From the NCBI GenBank assembly GCA_019090315.1, contig JAHRWD010000032.1, forward strand, positions 1-64,000: a DNA stretch of 64,000 nucleotides, in the 5' to 3' direction. How positions within the stretch are numbered: the stretch's first letter is position 1; each line of letters begins with the position of its first letter. A program made the position numbers and the translations under genes. Shown one piece after another: positions 16,621 to 25,386 of the stretch. The DNA is from Pseudomonadales bacterium (GTDB lineage: Bacteria > Pseudomonadota > Gammaproteobacteria > Pseudomonadales > JAHRWD01). A model generated the notes under the pieces. It saw nothing but the letters and a program-made list of their open reading frames with translations, made no database searches and was not told the DNA's origin.

Positions 16621-17808
16621 TCAGCCCGATGATGACTTCAGGGCATTTAATATTTGATCAAAATCACGATTAAATTTAGCATCATCTTTCTGGCTTAGCA
16701 GCTCGGTAACACTGTCCATGATCGATCGAAAACCGGAGTCAATCCTGAGCCCATCGTTAAAGGTTTTATTGGCCTTGTCCAAACAGGTAGTAGCAATCTC
16801 TTCCATCACTTTTTCCTGTTCCAGGGTCAGCGAAAGATAGGTGAGTGCCTCATCTGTTTTTGTCGACATATCCTCTACACCTTCACAAATAGCCCGCATG
16901 ATCTCCTGATAGGAGTTATCAATGGTTTGCATTGTGTCGTTCATTCGCTCGGTAAGCAGGGTCAATAACTGCTTTTCTCGCTCAAGAATTCTCTGGTTAT
17001 CCAATGCAATAACCCGCGTATTCAATCCCTGCACCAATGCAAAACTGTTGTCTTTTATAGTACCGTAGCGAGTTGGATCATCGATCGGCATATTTTTGAT
17101 TAACACCGACACATTTTCGAAATTGCAGATGGTACGGTCACCAAAATCGTAGTATCGGCCAGCATCCATCAATTCGCTCAGAAGCTTACTTTCAAGCTCC
17201 CGAGGCATGCCATTGGCCTCCATATTTTTGACACCGAACTTGCTACGAATCTGCAAACTACAATTCAGTGAATAATGTTTAGCCGCATTAAAGAACTGCT
17301 GGCCCAATGTATCAATGTTCTTTGAAACCCCTGATTCCAGCAAAAACTGAACGGTAATCCCCAGATCACTGGTATCCGACATCGCCTGAAAAGCCATCTG
17401 GTTTGCCATTTGCAAATTGTTTCTCAGCTGGCTATCCGCTATTTTGTGAAATACCTCTTTGTTGATTCTGGAAACAATTACATCGTCACCGTAATCAAGG
17501 CTGATCCATTCGGTGCAGCCTTTTTCATAAGCGCCAAGGCGTTGTTCAACTGAAACTGCTGATGAACTCAGCAGGATAATCGGTATATGCTCACAGCCAT
17601 CGTGCTGTGTAATCAACTGGCAAAATTCGAGACAATCAAATTCGTTTTCATCCATATACATGATGAATGCATCCACACTACCCAATTCTTCGATGGTATC
17701 GAGTGGTGTGCTCAAATCAGTTGTCTGAACCTCATAGTGCTGGGTTAGTCGTGAACCCACTAAATCAGCTTCCGAGGACGCACTCGAAAATAAGTGAAGC
17801 CTATACAT
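16621..17808 (-). CDS. Pseudo-receiver signalling protein with unknown C-terminal region
   Basis: A 395-residue soluble protein. Residues 1-120 look like a response-regulator receiver fold (YRLHLFSSASSEADLVGSRL... IPIILLSSSAVSVEQRLGAYEKGC) but lack the acidic pair, have Tyr where the phospho-acceptor Asp should be, and lack the conserved Lys, so phosphorylation is unlikely. The rest (130-395) resembles no domain I can name; it contains helical, coiled-coil-like stretches (ILEREKQLLTLLTERMNDTM and onward). It has a GGAG ribosome site. It lies 104 bp upstream of the REC-CheC/GGDEF pair on the same strand and probably belongs to the same pathway. Confidence 0.75.
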   Translation of the reverse strand: MYRLHLFSSASSEADLVGSRLTQHYEVQTTDLSTPLDTIEELGSVDAFIMYMDENEFDCLEFCQLITQHDGCEHIPIILLSSSAVSVEQRLGAYEKGCTEWISLDYGDDVIVSRINKEVFHKIADSQLRNNLQMANQMAFQAMSDTSDLGITVQFLLESGVSKNIDTLGQQFFNAAKHYSLNCSLQIRSKFGVKNMEANGMPRELESKLLSELMDAGRYYDFGDRTICNFENVSVLIKNMPIDDPTRYGTIKDNSFALVQGLNTRVIALDNQRILEREKQLLTLLTERMNDTMQTIDNSYQEIMRAICEGVEDMSTKTDEALTYLSLTLEQEKVMEEIATTCLDKANKTFNDGLRIDSGFRSIMDSVTELLSQKDDAKFNRDFDQILNALKSSSG

Positions 17809-18081
17809 ATCTACATTCTCCAGTTTATTTTTGGTATACGGCCCCCAATAATTTGAAGGTCTACACCCAGTTCCTTTTCCCTAGAATTTCTGGACAATCA
17901 TCAATCAGGCAATTGGTATTGTTAATCAACACTTCACTGTACAAAATCACCCGAAGATTATTAAGAATAGAACAAACTATTGATCTGAGGAATGTTTTGA
18001 AAAAAAGAGGGTTTTTAAACGTAGTGCGGCTTTTTTATGCGAAACTCCGCTTAGCTAAAGCTTGCTTCACGGCCAGTGGGT

Positions 18082-18897
18082 TTATGTTTGGCAGCGCTTA
18101 CAAAACACTGTTTGCCGCTGACCAATGCGACTTTCAATAAGTGTGCGATTACATCGATGGCAGGCTAGCCCAGCTCGATCATAAACCTGTAACGATTGCT
18201 GAAAATAGCCCGGCTTTCCCTCATTGCCGAGGAAATCCCGAATGCTTGAGCCGCCCTGTTCAATGGCTTGCTGAAGGGTTTCAGTAATCGCATCCGTAAG
18301 TTTCTGGTAACGTTTCAGGCTGACTGAACCGGCCTTGCGATCCGGTCGGATACCAGCAATATAAAGTGCTTCATTTGCATAAATATTCCCCACCCCCACC
18401 ACCACAGCCTGATCCATAACAAACGTCTTGATCGGCATATTACGTTTTCTTGAATGCTTAAAAAGATACTGGCCAGTAAAATTTTCAGACAGTGGTTCTG
18501 GCCCCAATTTTTCCAATAGTGGGTGTTGCTTAACAGCACCCTCGATCCACATTACCGCACCAAAACGCCGTGGATCTGTATAGCGTAAACACTGACCGTC
18601 AGAAAAACAGATATCCACATGGTCATGTTTGCCTGGCTCGACCGCCGTATTCAAAACCCGAAGATTGCCCGACATGCCCAGATGAATCAGCAGATGACCG
18701 CGATCAAACTCCAGCAACAGGTATTTTCCACGCCGCCTGGTTGCAACCACTCGTTGGCTGACCAATATGCGTTCTAGATCTTCAGTCACTGGCCAGCGTA
18801 ATTTTGGTTGCCGAACGACCACCGAGCTCACCGTATGATCCAATATATGAGGCTCAATTCCTCTACGTGTGGTTTCGACTTCAGGAAGTTCAGGCAT
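18082..18897 (-). CDS. mutM: Formamidopyrimidine-DNA glycosylase MutM (Fpg)
   Basis: The base-excision repair enzyme that removes 8-oxoguanine and ring-opened purines. At 271 residues it has the normal length. The N-terminal PELPEVETTRRGI supplies the catalytic Pro2 and Glu3; K58 (RRGKYLLLEF) is the conserved lysine. The C-terminal zinc finger is complete (CHRCNRTL...CKRCQT), preceded by the helix-two-turn-helix segment. It lies between the signalling cluster and the divergent hydantoinase-like gene. The 273 bp after its stop hold no gene. Confidence 0.96.
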   Translation of the reverse strand: MPELPEVETTRRGIEPHILDHTVSSVVVRQPKLRWPVTEDLERILVSQRVVATRRRGKYLLLEFDRGHLLIHLGMSGNLRVLNTAVEPGKHDHVDICFSDGQCLRYTDPRRFGAVMWIEGAVKQHPLLEKLGPEPLSENFTGQYLFKHSRKRNMPIKTFVMDQAVVVGVGNIYANEALYIAGIRPDRKAGSVSLKRYQKLTDAITETLQQAIEQGGSSIRDFLGNEGKPGYFQQSLQVYDRAGLACHRCNRTLIESRIGQRQTVFCKRCQT

Positions 18898-18972
18898 AAA
18901 TCCGGGCTCTGGGGGTACTATGAATAAAATATCAGGCTAAAATGGCCGTTTTCACGAGGGTAGCAAATCAGC

Positions 18973-20955
18973 ATGATTCTGGGTATCGATACCGGCGGCA
19001 CATTTACTGATTTTGTTCTTCTCGACAGGGGAGAAGTTTCCATTCACAAGGTGCTCTCCACCCCGGATGCACCGGAACAGGCAATCCTGCAGGGGATCGC
19101 CGATATGAATCTACATCCTCATATAAAAACCGGCGCATTACGGATCATTCACGGAACCACCATTGCAACCAACGCGGCACTGCAGGGCAAAGGTGTAAAA
19201 ACCGTTTTCATCACCAACCTCGGCTTCGCCGATATGCTAACCATTGGTCGCCAGGCTCGTGAAAAGCTGTATGACCTTCAGCCCACTCGGCAACCCATTC
19301 CCGTTCCCGCAGAACTGTGTCTAGAGATCGATATCCGAACCGATCATCAGGGTAACCTGTTGCGGGATCTGGACCCTGAAAAGCTCAGCAAGCTGAGCAC
19401 ACAAGTTGAGCAGCTCGATCCCGACGCGGTTGCTATCAACCTGCTCTATTCATATCGCAATGACAGCCATGAAAAACAGATCGAAGCATCGTTACCGGAA
19501 AACCTGTTTGTATCCCGATCATCCAGGGTATTGCCGGAATACAAAGAGTACGAACGGGGCATGGCAACCTGGCTAAATGCCTGGCTGGGACCATTGGTTG
19601 AACAATACCTGACACGCTTAAAGGCTCAACTGGCACCGGCAAATGTTGCGATTATGCAATCATCGGGCGGCACTATCGATATCGATCAGGCCTCCCAACG
19701 AGCTGTGAATCTGCTGTTATCCGGCCCGGCGGGTGGGCTGGCTGGGGCGGCATACATGGGCAACCAGCTTGCCAAAAACCGGCTAATCACCTTTGACATG
19801 GGTGGCACTTCTAGCGACGTCGCATTGATCGATGGAAACATCGGTCTCACCACTGAATCAAAAATTGGCCCCTACCCGGTAGCGGTTCCAACCGTGGATA
19901 TGCATACCATTGGTGCCGGTGGTGGCTCGGTGGCATATCTCGATAGCGGCGGGCTGTTACAGGTTGGCCCTGAATCCGCCGGTGCAAACCCCGGCCCCGC
20001 CTGCTATGGCAAGGGCGGTCACAAACCAACGGTCACCGATGCCAACGCGGTATTGGGGCGACTGCGACCAGATGCATTTTTAGGCGGTCGAATGAAGCTT
20101 GATATTGATGCCGCGCAGCGGGCGGTTGCCTGCCTTGCCCAACCACTTGGGTTAACACTTGAGGAAACCGCCCTCGGTATATTACAGGTTGCCAATCAGC
20201 ATATGATCAGGGCACTACGAGTCATCTCTGTCGAACGCGGAATTGATCCGCGTGATTTCACACTATGCTGTTTTGGTGGTGCTGGCGGGCTGCATGTTTG
20301 CGCGCTGGCAGAAGCGTTGTCGATATCATCGATATTGGCTCCCGTACACGGTGGCGTGCTGTCTGCCTTTGGTATGCTGGTTGCGCCGCCGGAACGGCAA
20401 CTGTCGCGCACCTGGCAGACGCTACTGGAACAGGCAGACAGTGGCGCAATCGAGGAGATCCTCGAAGGCATGCGAACCCGAGGTGAAAATGAATTGAGCC
20501 GGGAAAATATTCCCCGTGAGACGATTGAAACCCTGCCAACTCTCGACCTTCGTTACGCCGGCCAATCCTACACCTTGAATGTACCCTGGGAAAATCTGAC
20601 CTCAGCCGAAGCCGCCTTCCATCAATTACATTTTCAACGCTACGGTCATCAGTTTGAATTGCCGGTGGAGCTGGTCAATATTCGACTGGCGGTACGGGCC
20701 ACACCCCAGATCATTGAACTGGCGGCGCAACTCAGCGAGATGAATCAAACTTCAGATAGCACAGCCAGTGAAACCCTGGCGCTGCCAGGAATCAAACAGC
20801 CGGTAACGGTTATTGCGCGTGATCAGCTGACTACGGGGCACTGTTATCATGGACCGCTATTGATTACTGAACAAACCGCAACAACACTGATCGCTGAGGG
20901 CTGGTCGGCGCAACTTGATCGACTTGGCAACCTACAAATAGAGCTACTTAGGTAA
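18973..20955 (+). CDS. Hydantoinase/oxoprolinase A-like protein
   Basis: A 660-residue protein of the HyuA family (N-methylhydantoinase/5-oxoprolinase ATP-binding subunit). It opens with the phosphate-binding motif ILGIDTGGTFTDFVLL and has the second nucleotide motif ITFDMGGTSSDVALIDG around 275-291; HTIGAGGGSVAYLDSGGLLQVGPESAG is another family block. These enzymes open cyclic amides using ATP, often with a HyuB partner. No HyuB-like gene is next to it here; the neighbours are mutM and psd. The true reaction is unknown. The stop is 7 bp from the convergent psd stop. Confidence 0.9.
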   Translation: MILGIDTGGTFTDFVLLDRGEVSIHKVLSTPDAPEQAILQGIADMNLHPHIKTGALRIIHGTTIATNAALQGKGVKTVFITNLGFADMLTIGRQAREKLYDLQPTRQPIPVPAELCLEIDIRTDHQGNLLRDLDPEKLSKLSTQVEQLDPDAVAINLLYSYRNDSHEKQIEASLPENLFVSRSSRVLPEYKEYERGMATWLNAWLGPLVEQYLTRLKAQLAPANVAIMQSSGGTIDIDQASQRAVNLLLSGPAGGLAGAAYMGNQLAKNRLITFDMGGTSSDVALIDGNIGLTTESKIGPYPVAVPTVDMHTIGAGGGSVAYLDSGGLLQVGPESAGANPGPACYGKGGHKPTVTDANAVLGRLRPDAFLGGRMKLDIDAAQRAVACLAQPLGLTLEETALGILQVANQHMIRALRVISVERGIDPRDFTLCCFGGAGGLHVCALAEALSISSILAPVHGGVLSAFGMLVAPPERQLSRTWQTLLEQADSGAIEEILEGMRTRGENELSRENIPRETIETLPTLDLRYAGQSYTLNVPWENLTSAEAAFHQLHFQRYGHQFELPVELVNIRLAVRATPQIIELAAQLSEMNQTSDSTASETLALPGIKQPVTVIARDQLTTGHCYHGPLLITEQTATTLIAEGWSAQLDRLGNLQIELLR

Positions 20956-20962
20956 GAAATTT

Positions 20963-21832
20963 CTAGCCGATAGTTCCGATTTTCATTCCTACCTGAACAT
21001 CGGACAACTCATCCAGATTTGAATCCCACTCAACCACATCCTCGCCAAACAAAACGATCGCCGTAGAGCCCATTTTAAAACGCCCCATCTCATCACCTTT
21101 TTTGAACTCAATGGGTGTAGGTGGCTGGGTGTAGTTAACCTGTGTCAGCTGCCTTTTTGGCGGAGCTATCTGCCCTGCCCAAACCGTTTCGATACTGCCG
21201 ACAATCATCGCTCCAACAAGAATCACCACCATCGGCCCACGCTCGGTATCGAAACTACAGATCACTCGCTCATTACGCGCAAACAGACCATCCACCTGCT
21301 CGCTGGTGGTTTGGTTGACCGAGAACAATGCGCCGGGCACGTAGGTCATACTTTTTAATGTGCCGCCCCACGGCATATGAACCCGATGATAATCCTTTGG
21401 GGACAGGTATACGGTCATAAATGAACCATCGACGAAGGCTTCCGTCAGCTCCGCATCGTCCGCCAACAGCTGCTTCAAGCTAAAGGCTTTTCCTTTGGCC
21501 TGGAGCAATTGGCCCTGATCAATTTTGCCCATCTGGCTAATCTGGCCATCCGCCGGGGAAACCACACTATCCGTTGTGGCATCAATTGGGCGAGCACCTT
21601 CAGCCAGAGCGCGGGTAAAAAAATCGTTGAATGTGGCGTAATAGCGCGGATTGGGTTCCGCTGCTTCCGCCATATTGACATGAAAGGTTTTGATCGCTTT
21701 ACCGATCAGATAGTTCTTTAGCCAGGGGATCTGGCTTTCGGTCAGCAACCCCGCCAGCCGTGAAACCAGATGCTGGGGCACCAGATATTGCAGAAGAATA
21801 AATAGTTTTTGCTTTAGGTCTGTTTTTGCCAC
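20963..21832 (-). CDS. psd: Phosphatidylserine decarboxylase proenzyme
   Basis: This inner-membrane enzyme makes phosphatidylethanolamine by decarboxylating phosphatidylserine. The protein (289 residues) has VDGSFMTVYLSPKDYHRVHMP, with the conserved catalytic His region, and the self-cleavage site KMGSTAIVLFG near residue 256, where Ser becomes the pyruvoyl group. The common LGST motif is MGST here. Translation starts at GTG (21832). It is the last gene of an rsgA-HDOD-psd series on the minus strand; from memory, Pseudomonas also keeps orn, rsgA and psd close together. Confidence 0.95.
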   Translation of the reverse strand: MAKTDLKQKLFILLQYLVPQHLVSRLAGLLTESQIPWLKNYLIGKAIKTFHVNMAEAAEPNPRYYATFNDFFTRALAEGARPIDATTDSVVSPADGQISQMGKIDQGQLLQAKGKAFSLKQLLADDAELTEAFVDGSFMTVYLSPKDYHRVHMPWGGTLKSMTYVPGALFSVNQTTSEQVDGLFARNERVICSFDTERGPMVVILVGAMIVGSIETVWAGQIAPPKRQLTQVNYTQPPTPIEFKKGDEMGRFKMGSTAIVLFGEDVVEWDSNLDELSDVQVGMKIGTIG

Positions 21833-21901
21833 GGTCCGCTACTCTCATGTTCGAATAGCAATATTGTACCAAATATGGACGATCTCAATGCCTGTTAGCA
21901 A

Positions 21902-23548
21902 TTAGCCTGTTTTGGGACGTGCTGCCAGCGAATCAAACACGAAACGGGTACTTTTACAGATCCTTTTGAATAGCAGGTAATCCTTCTCTGAAAGTGCTTT
22001 GCTATTGATACCATTGTCCAGGTAACAGACACCGATCGCACGTTTATCTGAAAACAATGATGCCATAAAAAATTCATTGGAATCATGGATATTTTTAACA
22101 AAATTTGAGGGTAACAGTTTCTCGATATCCTTTTTATCTACAGGTTTCACCCAGATGTTGCGCGGGGATTTAATCATCTGCGACATCAGCGGTGAGGTTA
22201 AATAATCGAAATGCAGCCCTTTCATGCCACTTAGTTCCACGGTGCCAAAACAGTGGGAGATCCGCACCGATGCCCGTCTTGGGTCTCGTAGCCCAATGGC
22301 CACACGGTTAACACCAAGTTCACGCTTCAGGGTCATGCCCAGGATGTAGAATAGCTGTTGTAGGTCTTGCACTGTATCTGGTTCATTCTCGAACTGGTCA
22401 ATCAACTGGTTAATATTTTTCTCCAGGCCTTTTTCCCTGACTGCTTCAATTGTGTTTGTTTTCGCAGCACCTATTTTGACTCCGGAAATTTTTGCTAGCA
22501 CCGGTCTGGCAGGATCTGGTGCTGGCCGTGGCCAGGTATTAAACAGGTAGGTGGCCGATGCACGAACACCGTGAATCAGGTAGTTTCGGGAATGATCCAG
22601 TATTGCCTGCTGGGTAATATTGACGGTGTTTAGTAGCGTGCAACGAAGGTGCCCGGCAACCTGTCCCAGCACCTGCGCTGCAAATTCGCCCTGCCACTGG
22701 GTTTGCAGGATATCCACCATTTCATGGGCTAGCACAATCGTGGTGGAAGCCGAGTTGATCTGACGATTAACATCCACCGCGTCGGGTGCAGGGCTTACTT
22801 CCAGATCCGAAACACCCGCGGAAAATACAGAGAATGATTCTGCGCCGGTATATTCCGTATGCTCAACCGTTAGACTGGCCACTTTTGGAGTGTTCCAGTA
22901 ATCCGTCAGCAGATCACATATATCCATAATCTGGCAGCCAAAAATCTCACGCTCAGCATTTAGTCTGATCTCAGGATTTGCAGAGAACGCCAATACCAAC
23001 CTTTGCATTTTTTCGGGTTCAATAATCCACAGCGCCCAGTAACCGGTACGATAGAACAGTGCTATCCAAAACAGCTCGTCGGCGGGGTAGTGGTTTTTAT
23101 ACCTTGTCCAATGCCTGGCTAGTGAGGCGGCAAACAAACTGCGATTGAGTCCTCGTAGGTATCCGGCATTCTCTACTGGATCCGCTTCAACAGCAGAAAC
23201 CACGATCGATTCTAACGCTTCCAATCCGATCAATGAGATGGCACGAGCAAGGGTTTTTACTTCGGATGCGCTGCCTCCCTCGGTGACAACGCGCATAAAT
23301 ATATGCAGTGCAAGGGCTGGGTCACGGCTTATTAACCGTTCAAGTGAGTTGAAATTAACTGTGTTTTTAGACAGTAGTTCCAGCACCTTGGTGCGAGTTC
23401 CCGGAAGGATAGGCATAACCGTATTGGCGATTTTTTCAGCCCAGAGACGCGCTGGTGACTGGGTCTTCAGATTTTCCATTTTAAATAAGGCACTGCTCGC
23501 CCGTTCGACATAATTACCATTAAGTCTAGCAGTTGGCTGAAAAATCAC
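21902..23548 (-). CDS. HDOD-domain signalling protein
   Basis: A 548-residue cytoplasmic protein with an HDOD domain (about 60-260: LPGTRTKVLELLSKNTVNFNSLERLISRDPALALHIFMRV...AISLIGLEALESIVVSA), the output-type relative of HD hydrolases that lacks the metal-binding residues and acts in regulation. The C-terminal 170 residues (about 375-540) look like a GAF-type sensor fold. The frame opens with GTG at 23548; an internal ATG at 23479 (MENLKTQSPARLW) is an equally possible start, and neither has a clear ribosome site. It lies between rsgA and psd and is probably co-transcribed with them. Its target is unknown. Confidence 0.85.
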   Translation of the reverse strand: MIFQPTARLNGNYVERASSALFKMENLKTQSPARLWAEKIANTVMPILPGTRTKVLELLSKNTVNFNSLERLISRDPALALHIFMRVVTEGGSASEVKTLARAISLIGLEALESIVVSAVEADPVENAGYLRGLNRSLFAASLARHWTRYKNHYPADELFWIALFYRTGYWALWIIEPEKMQRLVLAFSANPEIRLNAEREIFGCQIMDICDLLTDYWNTPKVASLTVEHTEYTGAESFSVFSAGVSDLEVSPAPDAVDVNRQINSASTTIVLAHEMVDILQTQWQGEFAAQVLGQVAGHLRCTLLNTVNITQQAILDHSRNYLIHGVRASATYLFNTWPRPAPDPARPVLAKISGVKIGAAKTNTIEAVREKGLEKNINQLIDQFENEPDTVQDLQQLFYILGMTLKRELGVNRVAIGLRDPRRASVRISHCFGTVELSGMKGLHFDYLTSPLMSQMIKSPRNIWVKPVDKKDIEKLLPSNFVKNIHDSNEFFMASLFSDKRAIGVCYLDNGINSKALSEKDYLLFKRICKSTRFVFDSLAARPKTG

Positions 23549-23610
23549 CTGAATGCAATGCGGCAGCCTGCTCTCAGGTTAACGTAAACACTGTGTTAGC
23601 GAGAGGCCGA

Positions 23611-24672
23611 CTAGTCGTCTATTTCGTGAAGAATACGGCGGTAACTGTGTAGGCGTGATGGATGCAGATGACCCTCTGCTTCCGCTTCGAGCAAAGCGCA
23701 ACGTGGCTCCTTTAGATGCTTACAGTCTCGAAAATGGCATAGCCCGACGTATGGTCGAAACTCAACGAAACCATCCGTGACCTCGCGCCGGGTGAGATGA
23801 CTCAAACCAAATTCACGGATGCCGGGGGAGTCGATCAGGCTTCCACCACTGTGAAAATGATACAGCCGTGCAGTGCTTGTGGTGTGACGTCCCCGCAGGT
23901 TAGCGCTGGATACTGCACCGGTCTTAAGCTGTTCGTTCGGTAACAGCACCTGGATCAGTGACGATTTCCCAACCCCTGACTGACCAACAAATATACTGGT
24001 ATGTTCATCCAGAGCCTTTGCCAGGCGATCCATTCCGTGATCCGAATAGGTCGACACTTCAAGCACGGTATAGCCAATGTTGCGGTAAATGCTCAACAAC
24101 CGCTCCAATGCCTGCCGGTTGCCGGCATCAATCAGATCACTTTTATTGAGCACCAATACTGGTTCAATTTCTAATCGTTCAGCTTCAACCAGATAGCGAT
24201 CAATCAAAATTTCCAGCGGTTCAGGAAGCGATGAGATCACAATAAAAATGCGATCAATATTGGCCGCAACCGGCTTAAGCTGGCCACGGCTGTCCGGACG
24301 TGAGAGTTCTGTCAGTCGCGGTTTAAGTGCTTCAATCACGCCGCTATTTTGCTTGTCAGCGCGCCAGACCACCTGATCTCCCACCACAATATGGCCAAGG
24401 TTCGGGCGAAAATGACAACGATAGCTCCTTTTCTCTGGGTCAATATCCATATCAACAGGCTGACCAGAAAGCTCTAAACCGGCTTCCGTAGCCTCTATTT
24501 CAACCAGCGTTCCGTAGTGAGCGATCACCAGACCAGACTGCTCCGCCCCAAGTGCATCATCGGAAAACAGACTGTCGACCTGCGCATTTTTATGTTCAGC
24601 ACGGCGGGCTTTTTCCTGCTGAACTTTTTCTATCCGCCAGGCCTGGCGGCGAGTTAGCTTTCGTTTGCTCAA
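23611..24672 (-). CDS. rsgA: Ribosome small-subunit-dependent GTPase RsgA
   Basis: A late-stage 30S assembly GTPase of 353 residues. It has an N-terminal OB-fold and the circularly permuted GTPase order: NKSDLID (G4) comes before GQSGVGKSSLIQ (G1) and DSPGIREFGL (G3). The C-terminal zinc site is CHFRDCKHLKEPRC. The basic N-terminus SKRKLTRRQAWRIEKVQQEK is typical and starts with TTG at 24672, which is unusual; no better start is available. It is divergent from orn, as I recall for Pseudomonas. Confidence 0.96.
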   Translation of the reverse strand: MSKRKLTRRQAWRIEKVQQEKARRAEHKNAQVDSLFSDDALGAEQSGLVIAHYGTLVEIEATEAGLELSGQPVDMDIDPEKRSYRCHFRPNLGHIVVGDQVVWRADKQNSGVIEALKPRLTELSRPDSRGQLKPVAANIDRIFIVISSLPEPLEILIDRYLVEAERLEIEPVLVLNKSDLIDAGNRQALERLLSIYRNIGYTVLEVSTYSDHGMDRLAKALDEHTSIFVGQSGVGKSSLIQVLLPNEQLKTGAVSSANLRGRHTTSTARLYHFHSGGSLIDSPGIREFGLSHLTRREVTDGFVEFRPYVGLCHFRDCKHLKEPRCALLEAEAEGHLHPSRLHSYRRILHEIDD

Positions 24673-24834
24673 GGTAGGTATTGCTCAGTCATAGTTACAA
24701 AAACAGGTATCAATTTAATCAGCGCTTCATTGCAGGCCGGGATCGCCCAACATAACAGATTCGGCAAAACTGCTACAATCATCTTCTGTTTTATAAAAAG
24801 CTATTTCGAACATATAACCCCCTGGAGAACCTGA

Positions 24835-25380
24835 ATGCCCAAGCACGGAAACCTGATCTGGCTCGACCTGGAGATGACAGGCCTTGAGCCAGAAACAGAT
24901 GTCATCATTGAGATTGCCACCATCGTAACCGACTCTGATCTTAATTTTATAGCTGAAGGCCCGGTGCTTGCAGTTCACCAACCTGAAGCAGCACTACAAG
25001 CGATGGACGAGTGGAATACCCGTACCCACGGTAATTCAGGGTTAACTGAGCGAGTGCGAAACAGCAATATTTCCGATGGAAAAGCCGAGGATATGACACT
25101 GGCTTTTCTGCGTGAACATCTGGAAGAGGGTGAATCGCCAATGTGTGGTAACAGCATCGGCCAGGATCGCCGCTTTCTGGTCAAATATATGCCACAACTT
25201 GAAGCCTTTTTTCACTATCGAAATCTGGATGTCAGCTCGATTAAAGAGCTGGCGAAGCGCTGGCGACCTGAGGTTGCGAAGGGCTTCCACAAGAAAAACA
25301 CCCATCAGGCACTGGATGATATTCAGGAGTCGATTGCCGAACTAAGCCATTATCGCGAGCATTTTTTCAAAATGGATTAG
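24835..25380 (+). CDS. orn: Oligoribonuclease Orn
   Basis: The 3'-5' exonuclease that finishes RNA decay and degrades pGpG, the end product of c-di-GMP breakdown; this is relevant because a diguanylate cyclase is encoded 9 kb away. The protein (181 residues) has the DEDDh residues in [14 protein letters not shown] (first D-x-E), the middle Asp in [11 protein letters not shown] and the final H-x4-D in [11 protein letters not shown]. Length and sequence match the family closely. It is divergent from rsgA and convergent with the MFS gene 6 bp away. Confidence 0.97.
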   Translation: MPKHGNLIWLDLEMTGLEPETDVIIEIATIVTDSDLNFIAEGPVLAVHQPEAALQAMDEWNTRTHGNSGLTERVRNSNISDGKAEDMTLAFLREHLEEGESPMCGNSIGQDRRFLVKYMPQLEAFFHYRNLDVSSIKELAKRWRPEVAKGFHKKNTHQALDDIQESIAELSHYREHFFKMD

Positions 25381-25386
25381 AGGTCT

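Noticed and set aside
17667-18140. 157-residue ORF on the plus strand
   Set aside because: It overlaps the pseudo-receiver gene and mutM in antisense and shows no recognisable domain.
14555-18897. Possible chemotaxis operon suggested by the CheC domain
   Set aside because: No cheA, cheW, cheR, cheB or receptor gene is present; the neighbours are a diguanylate cyclase and mutM.
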